Positions 14,714 to 22,992 are shown, counted from the stretch's first letter. The stretch: 23,387 bases of DNA from an uncultured Prevotella sp. (GCA_905202125.1 CAJKQX010000037.1:1-23387); one strand, 5' to 3'. Notes: a model not told the origin generated them from the sequence alone. Made by a program: numbers and translations.

Positions 14714-15976
14714 ATGAAAGATATTTTTGGCGAAATATGGACCACGGTGCGCCACAACAAACTGCGCACGGCTCTCACGGGATTCTCCGTGGCGTGGGGT
14801 ATCTTCATCCTCATATTCCTGCTCGGGGCGGGCAACGGACTGATAAACGCCTTGATGAGCAACTCGGGCCGATTTCTGGACAACTCGATGATGGTCTTCG
14901 GCGGATACACCTCGAAGGCTCACAACGGACTGAAAGAGGGACGGCCCATCCAGCTTGACGACAAAGACCTGCATGACACCGAGCATAATTTCACGCAGAA
15001 CGTGCTGACCGCCGGCGCCGAGATAAGCCGCTCGAACATCCGACTGGCCTTCGGTGACAACTACATAGGCAGCCAGGAGCTCACCGGCACGTATCCCAAC
15101 AAGGCTGAGATAAACAAGATAGAGATACTCCACGGACGATTCATCAACCACAACGACCTTTCCGAAAAGCGCAAGAGCATCGTCATCTGCGAGGATCAGG
15201 CCAAAGAACTGTCGCCCGGCAACCCGGGCCGGCTCATCGGCAAGACCATCGACGTGGGCGGATTCGCCTTCACCGTGGTCGGCATATACAAGAAAGACCA
15301 AAGCACGATGAACGCTTCGGCCTACTCGGCATACTCCACCGTGAGCATGATGTACAACACCGGCAACAAGGCGGACCGCATCTTCTACACGTTCAAAGGG
15401 CTCAACACGATGGAGGAAAACGAAGCTTTCGAGAAACAGTATCGCGCCAAGATCAACTCCAACCATCAGGCTGCGCCCGACGATGAAGAGGCTGTATGGA
15501 TATGGAACCGCTTCACCCAGAACCTGCAGATGAACACCGGCATGGGCATCATACGCACCGCACTGTGGGTGATAGGTCTGTTCACCCTGCTCTCGGGCAT
15601 CGTCGGCGTGTCCAACATCATGCTTATCACCGTGAAGGAGCGCACACGCGAGTTCGGCATACGCAAGGCCATAGGTGCCAAACCGTGGGACATACTGCGG
15701 CTCATCATCACCGAGAGCGTCATCATCACTACCATTTTCGGCTACACGGGCATGATACTCGGCATAGCGGCCAACCAATATATGGACGCCACGATAGGCA
15801 ACCGCCATGTGAACACAGGCCTGTTCGAGGCGGCGATGTTCGTAAACCCCACCGTAGGAATAGACGTATGCGTGAAAGCCACACTTGTGATGATCATCGC
15901 AGGAACGATTGCCGGACTCATCCCTGCACGTCGTGCGGCCCGCATCAGACCCATCGAAGCGCTCCGGGCCGAATGA
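14714..15976 (+). CDS. MacB/FtsX-type ABC permease (first of two)
   Basis: Inner-membrane permease of the type-VII (MacB/LolCE) fold, 420 residues. TM1 is at about 20-42 (TGFSVAWGIFILIFLLGAG). A large periplasmic domain follows at about 43-275 (MacB_PCD type). Then come three C-terminal helices with the FtsX signature VIGLFTLLSGIVGVSNIMLI, the coupling segment VKERTREFGIRKAIGAKPWDI, and a final Ala/Arg-rich end ARRAARIRPIEALRAE. All typical elements are present. It sits 10 bases after the ATPase gene and 58 bases before a second, diverged permease, suggesting a heterodimeric channel. The substrate is unknown; peptides, lipids and antibiotics are known for relatives. Confidence 0.94.
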   Translation: MKDIFGEIWTTVRHNKLRTALTGFSVAWGIFILIFLLGAGNGLINALMSNSGRFLDNSMMVFGGYTSKAHNGLKEGRPIQLDDKDLHDTEHNFTQNVLTAGAEISRSNIRLAFGDNYIGSQELTGTYPNKAEINKIEILHGRFINHNDLSEKRKSIVICEDQAKELSPGNPGRLIGKTIDVGGFAFTVVGIYKKDQSTMNASAYSAYSTVSMMYNTGNKADRIFYTFKGLNTMEENEAFEKQYRAKINSNHQAAPDDEEAVWIWNRFTQNLQMNTGMGIIRTALWVIGLFTLLSGIVGVSNIMLITVKERTREFGIRKAIGAKPWDILRLIITESVIITTIFGYTGMILGIAANQYMDATIGNRHVNTGLFEAAMFVNPTVGIDVCVKATLVMIIAGTIAGLIPARRAARIRPIEALRAE

Positions 15977-16034
15977 CCGCACATCATGACATTCTCTCCT
16001 CAAAACAACAAAATCACAGACACGACACACTCAA

Positions 16035-17279
16035 ATGAGAATAGACATTGACAGATACCGCGAAATACTCGACACGCTTTCAAGAAACAAAAGCCGCACT
16101 TTCCTCACCGGCTTCGGCGTGTTCTGGGGTGTATTCATGCTCGTGGGACTGATAGGGGGCGGCAGCGGACTGAAAGAACTGCTGTCAAACAATTTTGAAG
16201 GATTCGCCACCAACGCGGCGATAATATACGCCCAACCCACAACCAAAGCATACAAGGGATTCAAAAAGGGGCGTGTATGGTACATGGTGCGGCAGGACGT
16301 GGACCGTCTGAAGACTCAGGTGCCCGAGCTTGACGTGGTGACTCCGGTGCTCTCACGATGGGGGCAGAACGCCACCATGGGCGACAAGAAAAGCAACTGT
16401 GTGCTCAAGGGTCTCCTTCCCGACTACCGCAAGGTGGAAACGCCGCAGATGTATTACGGCCGTTACCTCAACGAGATGGACATCAGGCAGAACCGCAAGG
16501 TGTGCGTGATAGGCAAGAAGGTGTACAAGACCCTTTTTCATGGCAATGAAAACCCATGTGGCAAAACCATCTGCATCAACTCGATATATTACACCGTGGT
16601 GGGCGTGGATTATTCGGGCGGCAACATGAATATCAACGGCAGTTCGGAAGAGAGCGTCATCATACCACTCTCACTGATGCAACAGACCTACAACATGGGC
16701 GACAGAATCGATCTGCTCTGCGCCACGGCCCGTACCGGCTCTACCATAAGCCAGATCACTCCGCACATAAGAGAGGTGATAGGCCGCTCGCACAAGGTAT
16801 CGGCCACGGACGAGAAGAGCATCACCGTGTTCAATACCGAGGTGCTCTTCGGCATGGTCGACAGTCTGTTTTCAGGCGTCAATTTCCTCATCTGGCTTGT
16901 AGGCATAGGCACACTGTTGGCCGGAGCTATCGGCGTGTCCAACATCATGATGGTCACCGTGCGCGAACGCACGGTGGAGATAGGTATCCGCCGCGCCATC
17001 GGAGCCACCCCGCGCGACATCCTCACACAGATTATCAGCGAGAGCATCATACTCACAGCCGTGGCCGGTATGAGCGGCATTCTCTTTGTGGTGGTCATCC
17101 TGCAGATGCTCGAGGTGGCCAACACGACCGACGGCATAGTCTCCGCCCACTTCCAGATAAGTTTTCAGGCGGCCGTGGGAGCAGCCGTCATGCTCAGCAT
17201 TCTCGGCATCATGGCAGGTCTTGCACCGGCCATGCGGGCAATGAACATCAAACCCGTGGACGCCATGCGCGACGAATAG
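16035..17279 (+). CDS. MacB/FtsX-type ABC permease (second of two)
   Basis: Second permease of the same fold, 414 residues. It has an N-terminal cytoplasmic stretch and TM1 at about 20-42 (LTGFGVFWGVFMLVGLIGGG), a periplasmic MacB_PCD-like domain, and C-terminal helices with LIWLVGIGTLLAGAIGVSNI, the coupling motif VRERTVEIGIRRAIGATPRDI and the end AMRAMNIKPVDAMRDE. It is clearly paralogous to the preceding permease but diverged through most of the periplasmic part, so the pair probably makes a heterodimer driven by the single ATPase. The first permease is separated from it by 58 bases with no terminator. Confidence 0.94.
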   Translation: MRIDIDRYREILDTLSRNKSRTFLTGFGVFWGVFMLVGLIGGGSGLKELLSNNFEGFATNAAIIYAQPTTKAYKGFKKGRVWYMVRQDVDRLKTQVPELDVVTPVLSRWGQNATMGDKKSNCVLKGLLPDYRKVETPQMYYGRYLNEMDIRQNRKVCVIGKKVYKTLFHGNENPCGKTICINSIYYTVVGVDYSGGNMNINGSSEESVIIPLSLMQQTYNMGDRIDLLCATARTGSTISQITPHIREVIGRSHKVSATDEKSITVFNTEVLFGMVDSLFSGVNFLIWLVGIGTLLAGAIGVSNIMMVTVRERTVEIGIRRAIGATPRDILTQIISESIILTAVAGMSGILFVVVILQMLEVANTTDGIVSAHFQISFQAAVGAAVMLSILGIMAGLAPAMRAMNIKPVDAMRDE

Positions 17280-17352
17280 AGAGACGGACAGCATCATCCG
17301 AATGAATAAAAACAAAAAATCACATACATCAAAAATTAATGTTGCAAACGTT

Positions 17353-18465
17353 ATGAAGAAGTATTTCAAATTCATAGTAGCCGGCATTATTGCCCTCGTA
17401 TTTATCGGCACATTCGTGTTCCTTTACATGAAGTCGCAACCCAAACCCGTGACTTACCGGGAGTTCACGCCCAAGACGACAGACATACGCAAATCCACCA
17501 TTGTCACGGGAAAGATAGAACCGCGCAACGAGGTGGAGGTGAAGCCGCAGATATCGGGCATCATCACCGAACTGCTCAAGGAGGCCGGCAACACCGTCAC
17601 GAAAGGAGAGGTGATAGCCAAAGTGAAAGTGATACCCGACATGGGGCAGCTCAGTTCGGCGCAATCGCGTCTGCGCCTGGCCGAAATCAACCTGAAGCAG
17701 GCGCGCATCGACCACGAGCGTGAGAAGACATTGTACGACAAGGGACTCGTCTCGGCCGATGAGTACGACAAGATAGCACAGACCTACAAGCAGGCTGTGG
17801 AAGAACATAAGGCCGCACAGGACAATCTTGAGGTGGTGCGCGACGGCGTATCCAAGAGCAACGCCAACGCCAGTTCCACTCTCATACGCTCGACCATCAC
17901 GGGCGTGATACTCGACATACCGGTGAAAGTGGGCAACTCGGTCATCCTGTCCAACACGTTCAACGACGGTACTACCATCGCGAGCGTGGCCGACATGAAC
18001 GACCTGATATTCCGCGGCAACATCGACGAGACCGATGTGGGACGTCTGGTCACGGGCATGCCTATGAAGATCACCATCGGAGCATTGCAGGACCTCGAGT
18101 ATGAGGCTTCTCTCGAATATATCTCGCCCAAAGCGGTGGAGAACAACGGAGCCAACCAGTTCGAGATAAAGGCGGCCGTGAAGAGCACCGGTACGAAAAG
18201 CATCCGCAGCGGATACAGCGCCAATGCCGAGATAGTGCTGGCCACGGCCGACCATGTGTTGTCCATACCCGAGAGCTGCATCGAGTTCGACGGCGACGAG
18301 ACCTACGTGTATGTGGTCAAGGGCAACGGCGAGAACAAGACCTACGAGCGCCGCAAGGTGACCACAGGACTGAGCGACGGCATCAACATCGAGATAAAAT
18401 CGGGATTGAAGGCAAAGGAAACCGTGCGCGGTCCTAAAATCGTGACCGAGACGGAGACGGAATGA
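17353..18465 (+). CDS. Membrane fusion protein (MacA/HlyD-like) of the efflux system
   Basis: Periplasmic adaptor linking the permeases to an outer-membrane channel. I favour the start at 17353 (MKKYFKFIVAGIIALVFIGT), which places a signal-anchor helix at residues 5-27 and gives 370 residues. An in-frame ATG at 17302 would add 17 polar residues encoded by an AT-rich leader. Domain order is the usual one: a lipoyl-type half (VEVKPQISGIITELLKEAGN), an alpha-hairpin coiled coil (about 80-155, with LRLAEINLKQARIDHEREKT), the second lipoyl half (TITGVILDIPVKVGNSV), a beta-barrel and a membrane-proximal domain. It ends the cluster and is followed by a hairpin beginning at its stop codon. No TolC-type partner is encoded within the window. 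Confidence 0.9.
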   Translation: MKKYFKFIVAGIIALVFIGTFVFLYMKSQPKPVTYREFTPKTTDIRKSTIVTGKIEPRNEVEVKPQISGIITELLKEAGNTVTKGEVIAKVKVIPDMGQLSSAQSRLRLAEINLKQARIDHEREKTLYDKGLVSADEYDKIAQTYKQAVEEHKAAQDNLEVVRDGVSKSNANASSTLIRSTITGVILDIPVKVGNSVILSNTFNDGTTIASVADMNDLIFRGNIDETDVGRLVTGMPMKITIGALQDLEYEASLEYISPKAVENNGANQFEIKAAVKSTGTKSIRSGYSANAEIVLATADHVLSIPESCIEFDGDETYVYVVKGNGENKTYERRKVTTGLSDGINIEIKSGLKAKETVRGPKIVTETETE

Positions 18466-18489
18466 TCGCCATCGCGCAGATAGCGATCA
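18463..18489 (+). other. Inverted repeat starting at the MFP stop codon
   Basis: TGATCGC (18463-18469) and GCGATCA (18483-18489) pair perfectly around a 13-nt loop. The first TGA is the stop codon of the membrane fusion protein gene. A further mini-hairpin, GCCTC-AAC-GAGGC, follows at 18504-18516. Neither is followed by a T-run; they stack in front of the bidirectional terminator. Confidence 0.5.
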
Positions 18490-18520
18490 CATCATGGCGA
18501 GGTGCCTCAACGAGGCAGAT

Positions 18521-18563
18521 AAAAAAAGGATGCCGCACAGATTGATGTACGGCATCCTTTTTT
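18521..18563. terminator. Bidirectional intrinsic terminator between convergent operons
   Basis: Seven A residues (18521-18527), the stem arms GGATGCCG (18528-18535) and CGGCATCC (18550-18557), and six T residues (18558-18563). An extra AC/GT pair extends the stem past one mismatch. Read on plus it ends the efflux cluster; read on minus it ends the fructan operon, whose last stop codon is 17 bases away. Confidence 0.9.
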
Positions 18564-18579
18564 CGTATTATATAAATGA

Positions 18580-19464
18580 TCATTTACACTCATCCGTCAT
18601 CTCTGCCGGGAGCTTGGGCATGGCCCCGTTCTGTGTACACACAAAGGCACTCACCTTGACTGCCAGCGCATGGGCATGAGCCACCGGTTTACCGTTAAGG
18701 ACGGCCGAGCAGAACGACCCGGTGAACGAGTCGCCAGCTCCGACAGTATCGGCCACGGTCACCTTAGGTGTGGGCTGATGGGATTTCCCGGCTGCCGTGA
18801 ACACATGACTGCATACGGCTCCGCAGGTGAGCACGAGCATTTTGAGTCCGAACTGTCTCAACATCTCGTCGCAAGCCTTGTCCACATCGGTCACATCGAT
18901 GCCGAACATGTCGCCTACAATCACCAGTTCGTCATCGTTGATCTTGAGCACATCACACTTTGAGAGCGACGCCTCAATCACTTCTTTCGAATAGAAATGC
19001 TGACGCAGATTGATGTCGAAGATTTTCAGACAGTCGTCTTTGGTGCATGCGAGAAACTTGTTTATCGTCTCGCGCGACACCTCGGAGCGCTGTGCCAACG
19101 AACCCCAGCACACGGCATCGCACCGCCTGGCCAGATCCTCTATCTCCGGTGTGAAGGGTATATTGTCCCATGCCACACCTTCCTTTATCTCATAGTTGGG
19201 CACGCCGGCCTCGTCGAGAGTCACCTGTACGGTGCCTGTGGGATAGTCCACACGCGGCATGATATAGTTCAGACCGTTGCTGTCGAAGGCGGCCAGTGTC
19301 TCATCGCCCAGCGCATCGCGTCCCACCGCGCTCACGGCCACTGCATCGTTGCCGAACTGAGAAGCATGAAAGGCGAAATTGGCCGGTGCTCCTCCTATTT
19401 TCTTACCGTCGGGCAGCACATCCCAAAGAGCCTCGCCCAGACCTACAATCAAATTTTTTGCCAT
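18580..19464 (-). CDS. Fructokinase (PfkB/ribokinase-family carbohydrate kinase)
   Basis: Cytoplasmic sugar kinase of the PfkB family, probably phosphorylating fructose released by the GH32 enzyme and imported by the adjacent permease. The 294-residue protein has the N-terminal substrate motif KIGGAPANFAFHASQFG and the C-terminal PfkB signature TVGAGDSFTGSF with catalytic Asp245. Intervening segments such as DINLRQHFYSKEVI and LKINDDELVIVGD are typical of bacterial fructokinases. It is the last gene of the three-gene operon (32 bases after the MFS gene) and ends just before a strong terminator. Fructose specificity is inferred from context together with family resemblance. Confidence 0.92.
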   Translation of the reverse strand: MAKNLIVGLGEALWDVLPDGKKIGGAPANFAFHASQFGNDAVAVSAVGRDALGDETLAAFDSNGLNYIMPRVDYPTGTVQVTLDEAGVPNYEIKEGVAWDNIPFTPEIEDLARRCDAVCWGSLAQRSEVSRETINKFLACTKDDCLKIFDINLRQHFYSKEVIEASLSKCDVLKINDDELVIVGDMFGIDVTDVDKACDEMLRQFGLKMLVLTCGAVCSHVFTAAGKSHQPTPKVTVADTVGAGDSFTGSFCSAVLNGKPVAHAHALAVKVSAFVCTQNGAMPKLPAEMTDECK

Positions 19465-19496
19465 ATCTCTTACGTTGTTTTAATTACATAGTATTA

Positions 19497-20699
19497 TTAT
19501 TGCTCCACCTTTCTGGCATAAGAAAGGAGATACAAGACGCCCAACAACATGACCACGGCAGCCCACAACTGCGGATTGACAGCGTTTGCGGCTTTGGCCG
19601 TATCGGTGGCAAATCCCATGAGCAACGGGAACACCGTACCGCCGAAGAGACCCATAATCATGAGTCCGCTCACCTCGTTTTTCTTGTCGGGAGCGGTGAT
19701 GAGAGCCTGCGAGAAGATGACCGAGAACACGTTGGAGTTGCCGAATCCCACGAGGGCGATGGCTGTCCACAGTTCCCATTTCTCTGTTCCGAAGATGAAA
19801 CCTATCATTCCTAAAGCCATCATCAGCACACTGACAGTGAAGAACAGGCGCACACTCATCTTACGCATGAGTATCGAGCCCAACAGACAGCCGGCCGTAC
19901 GGAACAGGAAATAGATGCTTGTGGCATACTCGAAATCGGTGAGCGACTGTCCGTCGACGCCGAGACGCTCGAGCATTATCTTGGGAGCCACGGCATTGGT
20001 GCCCACGTCAATACCCACATGACACATGATGCCAATGAACGAGAGCAGCACCACGGGCACAGAAAGCATTTTTAGGCAGTCGCCCACGGACGACGCCTTG
20101 TCCATAGGCTCCTCCTTGATGGATGTGGCGCCGAGCATGATGGTGGCGATGGTACCAATCACGAAATAGATGAGGAAGAGCACACGCCATCCCAGACCGA
20201 ATACAGGAGCGGTGGTAGTGGCGCCCCACATAGCGATGATAGGTGCGCAGAACGACGCGATGGCTTTGATGAACTGTCCGAAGGTGAGCGTGCTTGCCAG
20301 ATGGCCTGTGACCATGGCCGACACCAGCGGATTGAGAGATGTCTGCATCAGTGCGTTGCCTATGCCGAGGAGCGAGTATGAGATGTACATCAGCACAATC
20401 TGTGCGTCCTTAGAAGGCAGGAACGAGTCGAGCAACGGCAGGAACAGGGCGAGCACGGTGATAATGAGCGAGAGCATGACCGTGCGCTTGCGTCCTATCT
20501 TGTTCATCAGCAGTCCGGTGGGGACTGAGAATATGAGGAACCAGAAGAACACGAGCGAAGGAAAGAGGTTGGCTGCCGAGTCGGACAGTCCGAAATCTTC
20601 CTGCAGGTTGTTGGATGTGACGCCCACAAGGTCTACAAAGCCCATGGCGAAGAAGGTGAACATCACCGGCACGAGCGTCAGTTTGCTTGATTTACTCAT
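19497..20699 (-). CDS. MFS sugar permease (FHS/fucose-permease-like), probable fructose importer
   Basis: Inner-membrane major facilitator of 400 residues with about 12 hydrophobic helices, of the FHS (fucose/glucose-galactose permease) type common in Bacteroidales sugar loci. The N-terminus VPVMFTFFAMGFVDLVGVTSNNLQ, the loop motif MNKIGRKRTVML after TM2 and the ALMQTSLNPLVSAM segment fit this group. It lies between GH32 (35 bases) and fructokinase (32 bases) in one operon, so it most likely imports fructose or short fructosides by proton symport. Substrate assignment is by context only. Confidence 0.9.
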   Translation of the reverse strand: MSKSSKLTLVPVMFTFFAMGFVDLVGVTSNNLQEDFGLSDSAANLFPSLVFFWFLIFSVPTGLLMNKIGRKRTVMLSLIITVLALFLPLLDSFLPSKDAQIVLMYISYSLLGIGNALMQTSLNPLVSAMVTGHLASTLTFGQFIKAIASFCAPIIAMWGATTTAPVFGLGWRVLFLIYFVIGTIATIMLGATSIKEEPMDKASSVGDCLKMLSVPVVLLSFIGIMCHVGIDVGTNAVAPKIMLERLGVDGQSLTDFEYATSIYFLFRTAGCLLGSILMRKMSVRLFFTVSVLMMALGMIGFIFGTEKWELWTAIALVGFGNSNVFSVIFSQALITAPDKKNEVSGLMIMGLFGGTVFPLLMGFATDTAKAANAVNPQLWAAVVMLLGVLYLLSYARKVEQ

Positions 20700-20734
20700 T
20701 TCAGTTTATGATTTTAGTTGTGTTTACGATATTA

Positions 20735-22396
20735 TTATTTGTTGTTCCATATCGACTTGACGTTGTACACCTCAAGGTTCTTGAGTTCGAGGTTGTTGCC
20801 CCAGAACACGTAACCCTCGGGATTGGTGCTCTTGACGTCGCGTTTCATCGAGTAGGAGAAGAGTCCGCCGTCGATATAAACCTCCACCACGCCGCGGTCC
20901 ACGTAGATGTCGGCGTCGAGATCCATGCTGCCCGGTTCGTCGGTGGCATAAAATTCGCCGTTGAGACGGTTGCCGTTCATGTCGTAGCTCACCAGTCTCT
21001 GGCCACGATAGCTGAATCCGGCATCGGTGGCATAGGTGAGATGCAGTTTGGCGTGGATGCGGAGCACATCGTTGCCGTCAAAGCGTTTCATGATGTCGTT
21101 GGCCTGTTGGGCGGTGAGATTGCCACCGGAATATACTTTGTCGAAGAGCTGGTCGACCTCCTTCACGGGACGGCTCACCAGTCGCAGTCCGCTGTTGGTG
21201 GTGCGCAGTATCTGCTCTTGAGGCAGGAGCATGCAACCGTTGAAGGGCATGTCGTCGAACGATACGCGGGCCCATGCCATCTTTATCACGCGGCCGTCAC
21301 TCTCGGGTATATTGTTGAACACCTGAGCGGCGTATGCGCTGCCGTTGAGATTGCAGAGCTTGGGCAACTCGGGTGTGAATTTCTTGCCGTCGAACGAACC
21401 TATCATATAGGTGCCCGATGCTCCCCACATCACCCATTTCTTATTGTTGGGATTGCCGTCCACCGGCAGTTGGAAGAGCTCGGGGCACTCCCAGAAACCT
21501 GTGATGTGGCTCTCGTAAGTCCAGTTTTTCAGGTCGGTAGAGTTGTAGATGGAGTGTCCGTTGCGCTCGTTGACCACCATCACCCAGTGCTTGCCCGGTG
21601 CATACCAGAACACTTTGGGGTCGCGTGTGTCGTGGCTCTGCCATTTTTCATGCGAGTCGATGACAGGGTTGCCGCTGTATTTGGTGAATGTCTGACCCTC
21701 GTCGAGACTGTAAGCCATGCACTGACGCTGAGCCTTGGGGTGCTCGGCGGTGTAGTAGGCTATGAGAGCGGGTTCACCGTTCTTGCCGTTGAATCCGGCG
21801 GTGTTGTCATAATCGATGACGGCCGAGCCCGAGAAGATTGTTCCCACCGAGTCGGGATGAATGGCCACAGGCTGCTCCTGCCAGTGCACGAGGTCGGTGC
21901 TGACGGTGTGTCCCCAGTGCATGTTCTCCCAGTCGCGCTCCATCGGGTTGTGCTGATAGTACATGTGATACTTGCCCTTGTAGTAGATCAGTCCGTTGGG
22001 ATCGTTGATCCATCCGCGGCGGGTGGAGAAATGATACTGCGGACGATATTTCTCGTTGTATATCTCGTCCTCGCCGGCTATGCGGTCGTCCTGATATATC
22101 TTGGCCAGGGCGGCCTCGCTGCCGTCGTAGCTCAGGGTGACGGTCTTGCCCTTGAGCGCGCTCACGTCGCGGAATGTCCAGTAGTCGGGCTCACCCTCGG
22201 CCAGACGTATGACAAAGCGGCAGGGGTCCTGACCCTTGACAGAGAGCACCATCGGCTTGCGGTCCACCTTGTGGGAAATGGGGAAATTGATGTACTTCTT
22301 TGTGATTTTGATTTTAATGTCGGCCGCCTGCATGGCTGTGGCACATCCGAGTGCCATAAGGGCCGACATGATTAGAATTTTACGTTCAGGTTTCAT
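20735..22396 (-). CDS. GH32 fructan beta-fructosidase (levanase/inulinase/sucrase type)
   Basis: Exported glycoside hydrolase family 32 enzyme that cleaves terminal beta-fructosyl units from sucrose, inulin- or levan-type fructans. The 553-residue product has a signal peptide (about 1-25). Its MALGCATA segment leaves a lipoprotein possible but not convincing. An N-terminal beta-rich region (about 27-115) like DUF4980 of Bacteroidales GH32 proteins is followed by a five-bladed catalytic propeller. Catalytic residues are intact: nucleophile Asp132 in WINDPNG, transition-state Asp259 in TRDPKVFW, acid/base Glu303 in WECPELF. A C-terminal beta-sandwich follows (DADIYVDRGVVEVYIDGG). It is the first gene of the operon with the permease and kinase. 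Linkage preference cannot be read from sequence. Confidence 0.95.
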   Translation of the reverse strand: MKPERKILIMSALMALGCATAMQAADIKIKITKKYINFPISHKVDRKPMVLSVKGQDPCRFVIRLAEGEPDYWTFRDVSALKGKTVTLSYDGSEAALAKIYQDDRIAGEDEIYNEKYRPQYHFSTRRGWINDPNGLIYYKGKYHMYYQHNPMERDWENMHWGHTVSTDLVHWQEQPVAIHPDSVGTIFSGSAVIDYDNTAGFNGKNGEPALIAYYTAEHPKAQRQCMAYSLDEGQTFTKYSGNPVIDSHEKWQSHDTRDPKVFWYAPGKHWVMVVNERNGHSIYNSTDLKNWTYESHITGFWECPELFQLPVDGNPNNKKWVMWGASGTYMIGSFDGKKFTPELPKLCNLNGSAYAAQVFNNIPESDGRVIKMAWARVSFDDMPFNGCMLLPQEQILRTTNSGLRLVSRPVKEVDQLFDKVYSGGNLTAQQANDIMKRFDGNDVLRIHAKLHLTYATDAGFSYRGQRLVSYDMNGNRLNGEFYATDEPGSMDLDADIYVDRGVVEVYIDGGLFSYSMKRDVKSTNPEGYVFWGNNLELKNLEVYNVKSIWNNK

Positions 22397-22448
22397 TATT
22401 TGTATTTATTGTTTATGTATATGTGTAATCATTGTTAGGGTTGGTCTG

Positions 22449-22521
22449 CCGACACGGTTCTTGACGCATGCACATCCGGGCACATTTCCCGACACGCCGC
22501 CGGGTACGAAAAAAACGCATG
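22449..22521. repeat. Repeated words in the GH32 leader
   Basis: CCGACACG occurs at 22449-22456 and 22489-22496, and ACGCATG at 22464-22470 and 22515-22521, so the pair of words appears twice in the same order with different spacing. The block lies in the predicted untranslated leader of the GH32 operon. Confidence 0.45.
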
Positions 22522-22535
22522 TCAGAAATTAACCG

Positions 22536-22567
22536 CAAATATAGTACAAATAATGATAACACACAAA
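22536..22567 (-). promoter_or_regulatory. Bacteroidota-type promoter of the GH32-MFS-fructokinase operon
   Basis: The minus strand reads TTTG (22567-22564), 20 nt, then TATATTTG (22543-22536). Both boxes and the spacing match the TTTG-N19-21-TAnnTTTG consensus. It predicts a leader of about 130 nt before the GH32 ATG, long enough to hold RNA structure or a regulator site. Confidence 0.75.
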
Positions 22568-22761
22568 TTTTAATATTTATTTTAACCTGCATTTGTCATA
22601 GGATTCCTTTGCGGGAATACCGGATGGCGGTGCATCAGCGAAAGCACAACGATGCCGATGCAGAATGTGGTAAGCCCTACTTTCAAAGAGAAAGAGTGAG
22701 CACTTCGGTGTAGAGCCGCAACAGGCCCACGGCCCTACTTTTGATACCTTGAGGTTGCGCA

Positions 22762-22795
22762 TGCAAATCCAAATATTTAACATTTGGTTTTTGCA
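22762..22795. repeat. Imperfect inverted repeat, possible att-site region
   Basis: TGCAAA-T-CCAAAT (22762-22774) pairs with ATTTGG-TT-TTTGCA (22782-22795) around a 7-nt loop, leaving a small internal loop. The location about 230 bases upstream of a recombinase start fits a recombination-site region, but nothing in the sequence proves it. Confidence 0.45.
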
Positions 22796-22925
22796 GTATT
22801 TACTTCCATAGTAGTAAGTGCAGGTACGAGTAACAAAATAAGCAAGTGCCAAAAAAGAGAAATAAAACCATTATATAACAACTAATTACGAGCATAGGTT
22901 ATAATTTCAGTTGATTTCATTATTT

Positions 22926-22950
22926 GCATCTAATAGCAGTTATTAGGTGC
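22926..22950 (+). terminator. Terminator-like hairpin upstream of the recombinase
   Basis: GCATCTAATA - GCAGT - TATTAGGTGC forms a 10-bp stem with a 5-nt loop; one position is an imperfect (wobble-type) pair. It is followed by ATTTTTG. This could end plus-strand transcription before the recombinase promoter, or act as a protein-binding palindrome. Confidence 0.5.
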
Positions 22951-22992
22951 ATTTTTGTTACTTGTTTGTTACTGTATATGGGTTATTTTTTG

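Noticed and set aside
14633..16030. 465-codon minus-strand open frame opposite the first MacB-type permease
   Set aside because: Antisense shadow with biased composition (Val, His, Arg, Asp) and no recognisable domain.
20687..22375. 562-codon plus-strand open frame antisense to the GH32 gene
   Set aside because: Same kind of shadow: Val/His/Ala-rich, no motifs, and fully opposite a protein with intact catalytic residues.
22577..22852. 91-codon minus-strand frame with many Cys residues
   Set aside because: The Cys-rich, low-likelihood composition and overlap with repeats argue against a gene; the neighbouring frame at 22582-22734 looks more coding-like and is reported as a possible remnant instead.
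22397..22860. tRNA or tmRNA as the integration target
   Set aside because: I looked for cloverleaf arms and a GTTC-type T-loop with a 3' CCA near the recombinase and could not build a credible one by eye; a tRNA/tmRNA covariance search would settle it.
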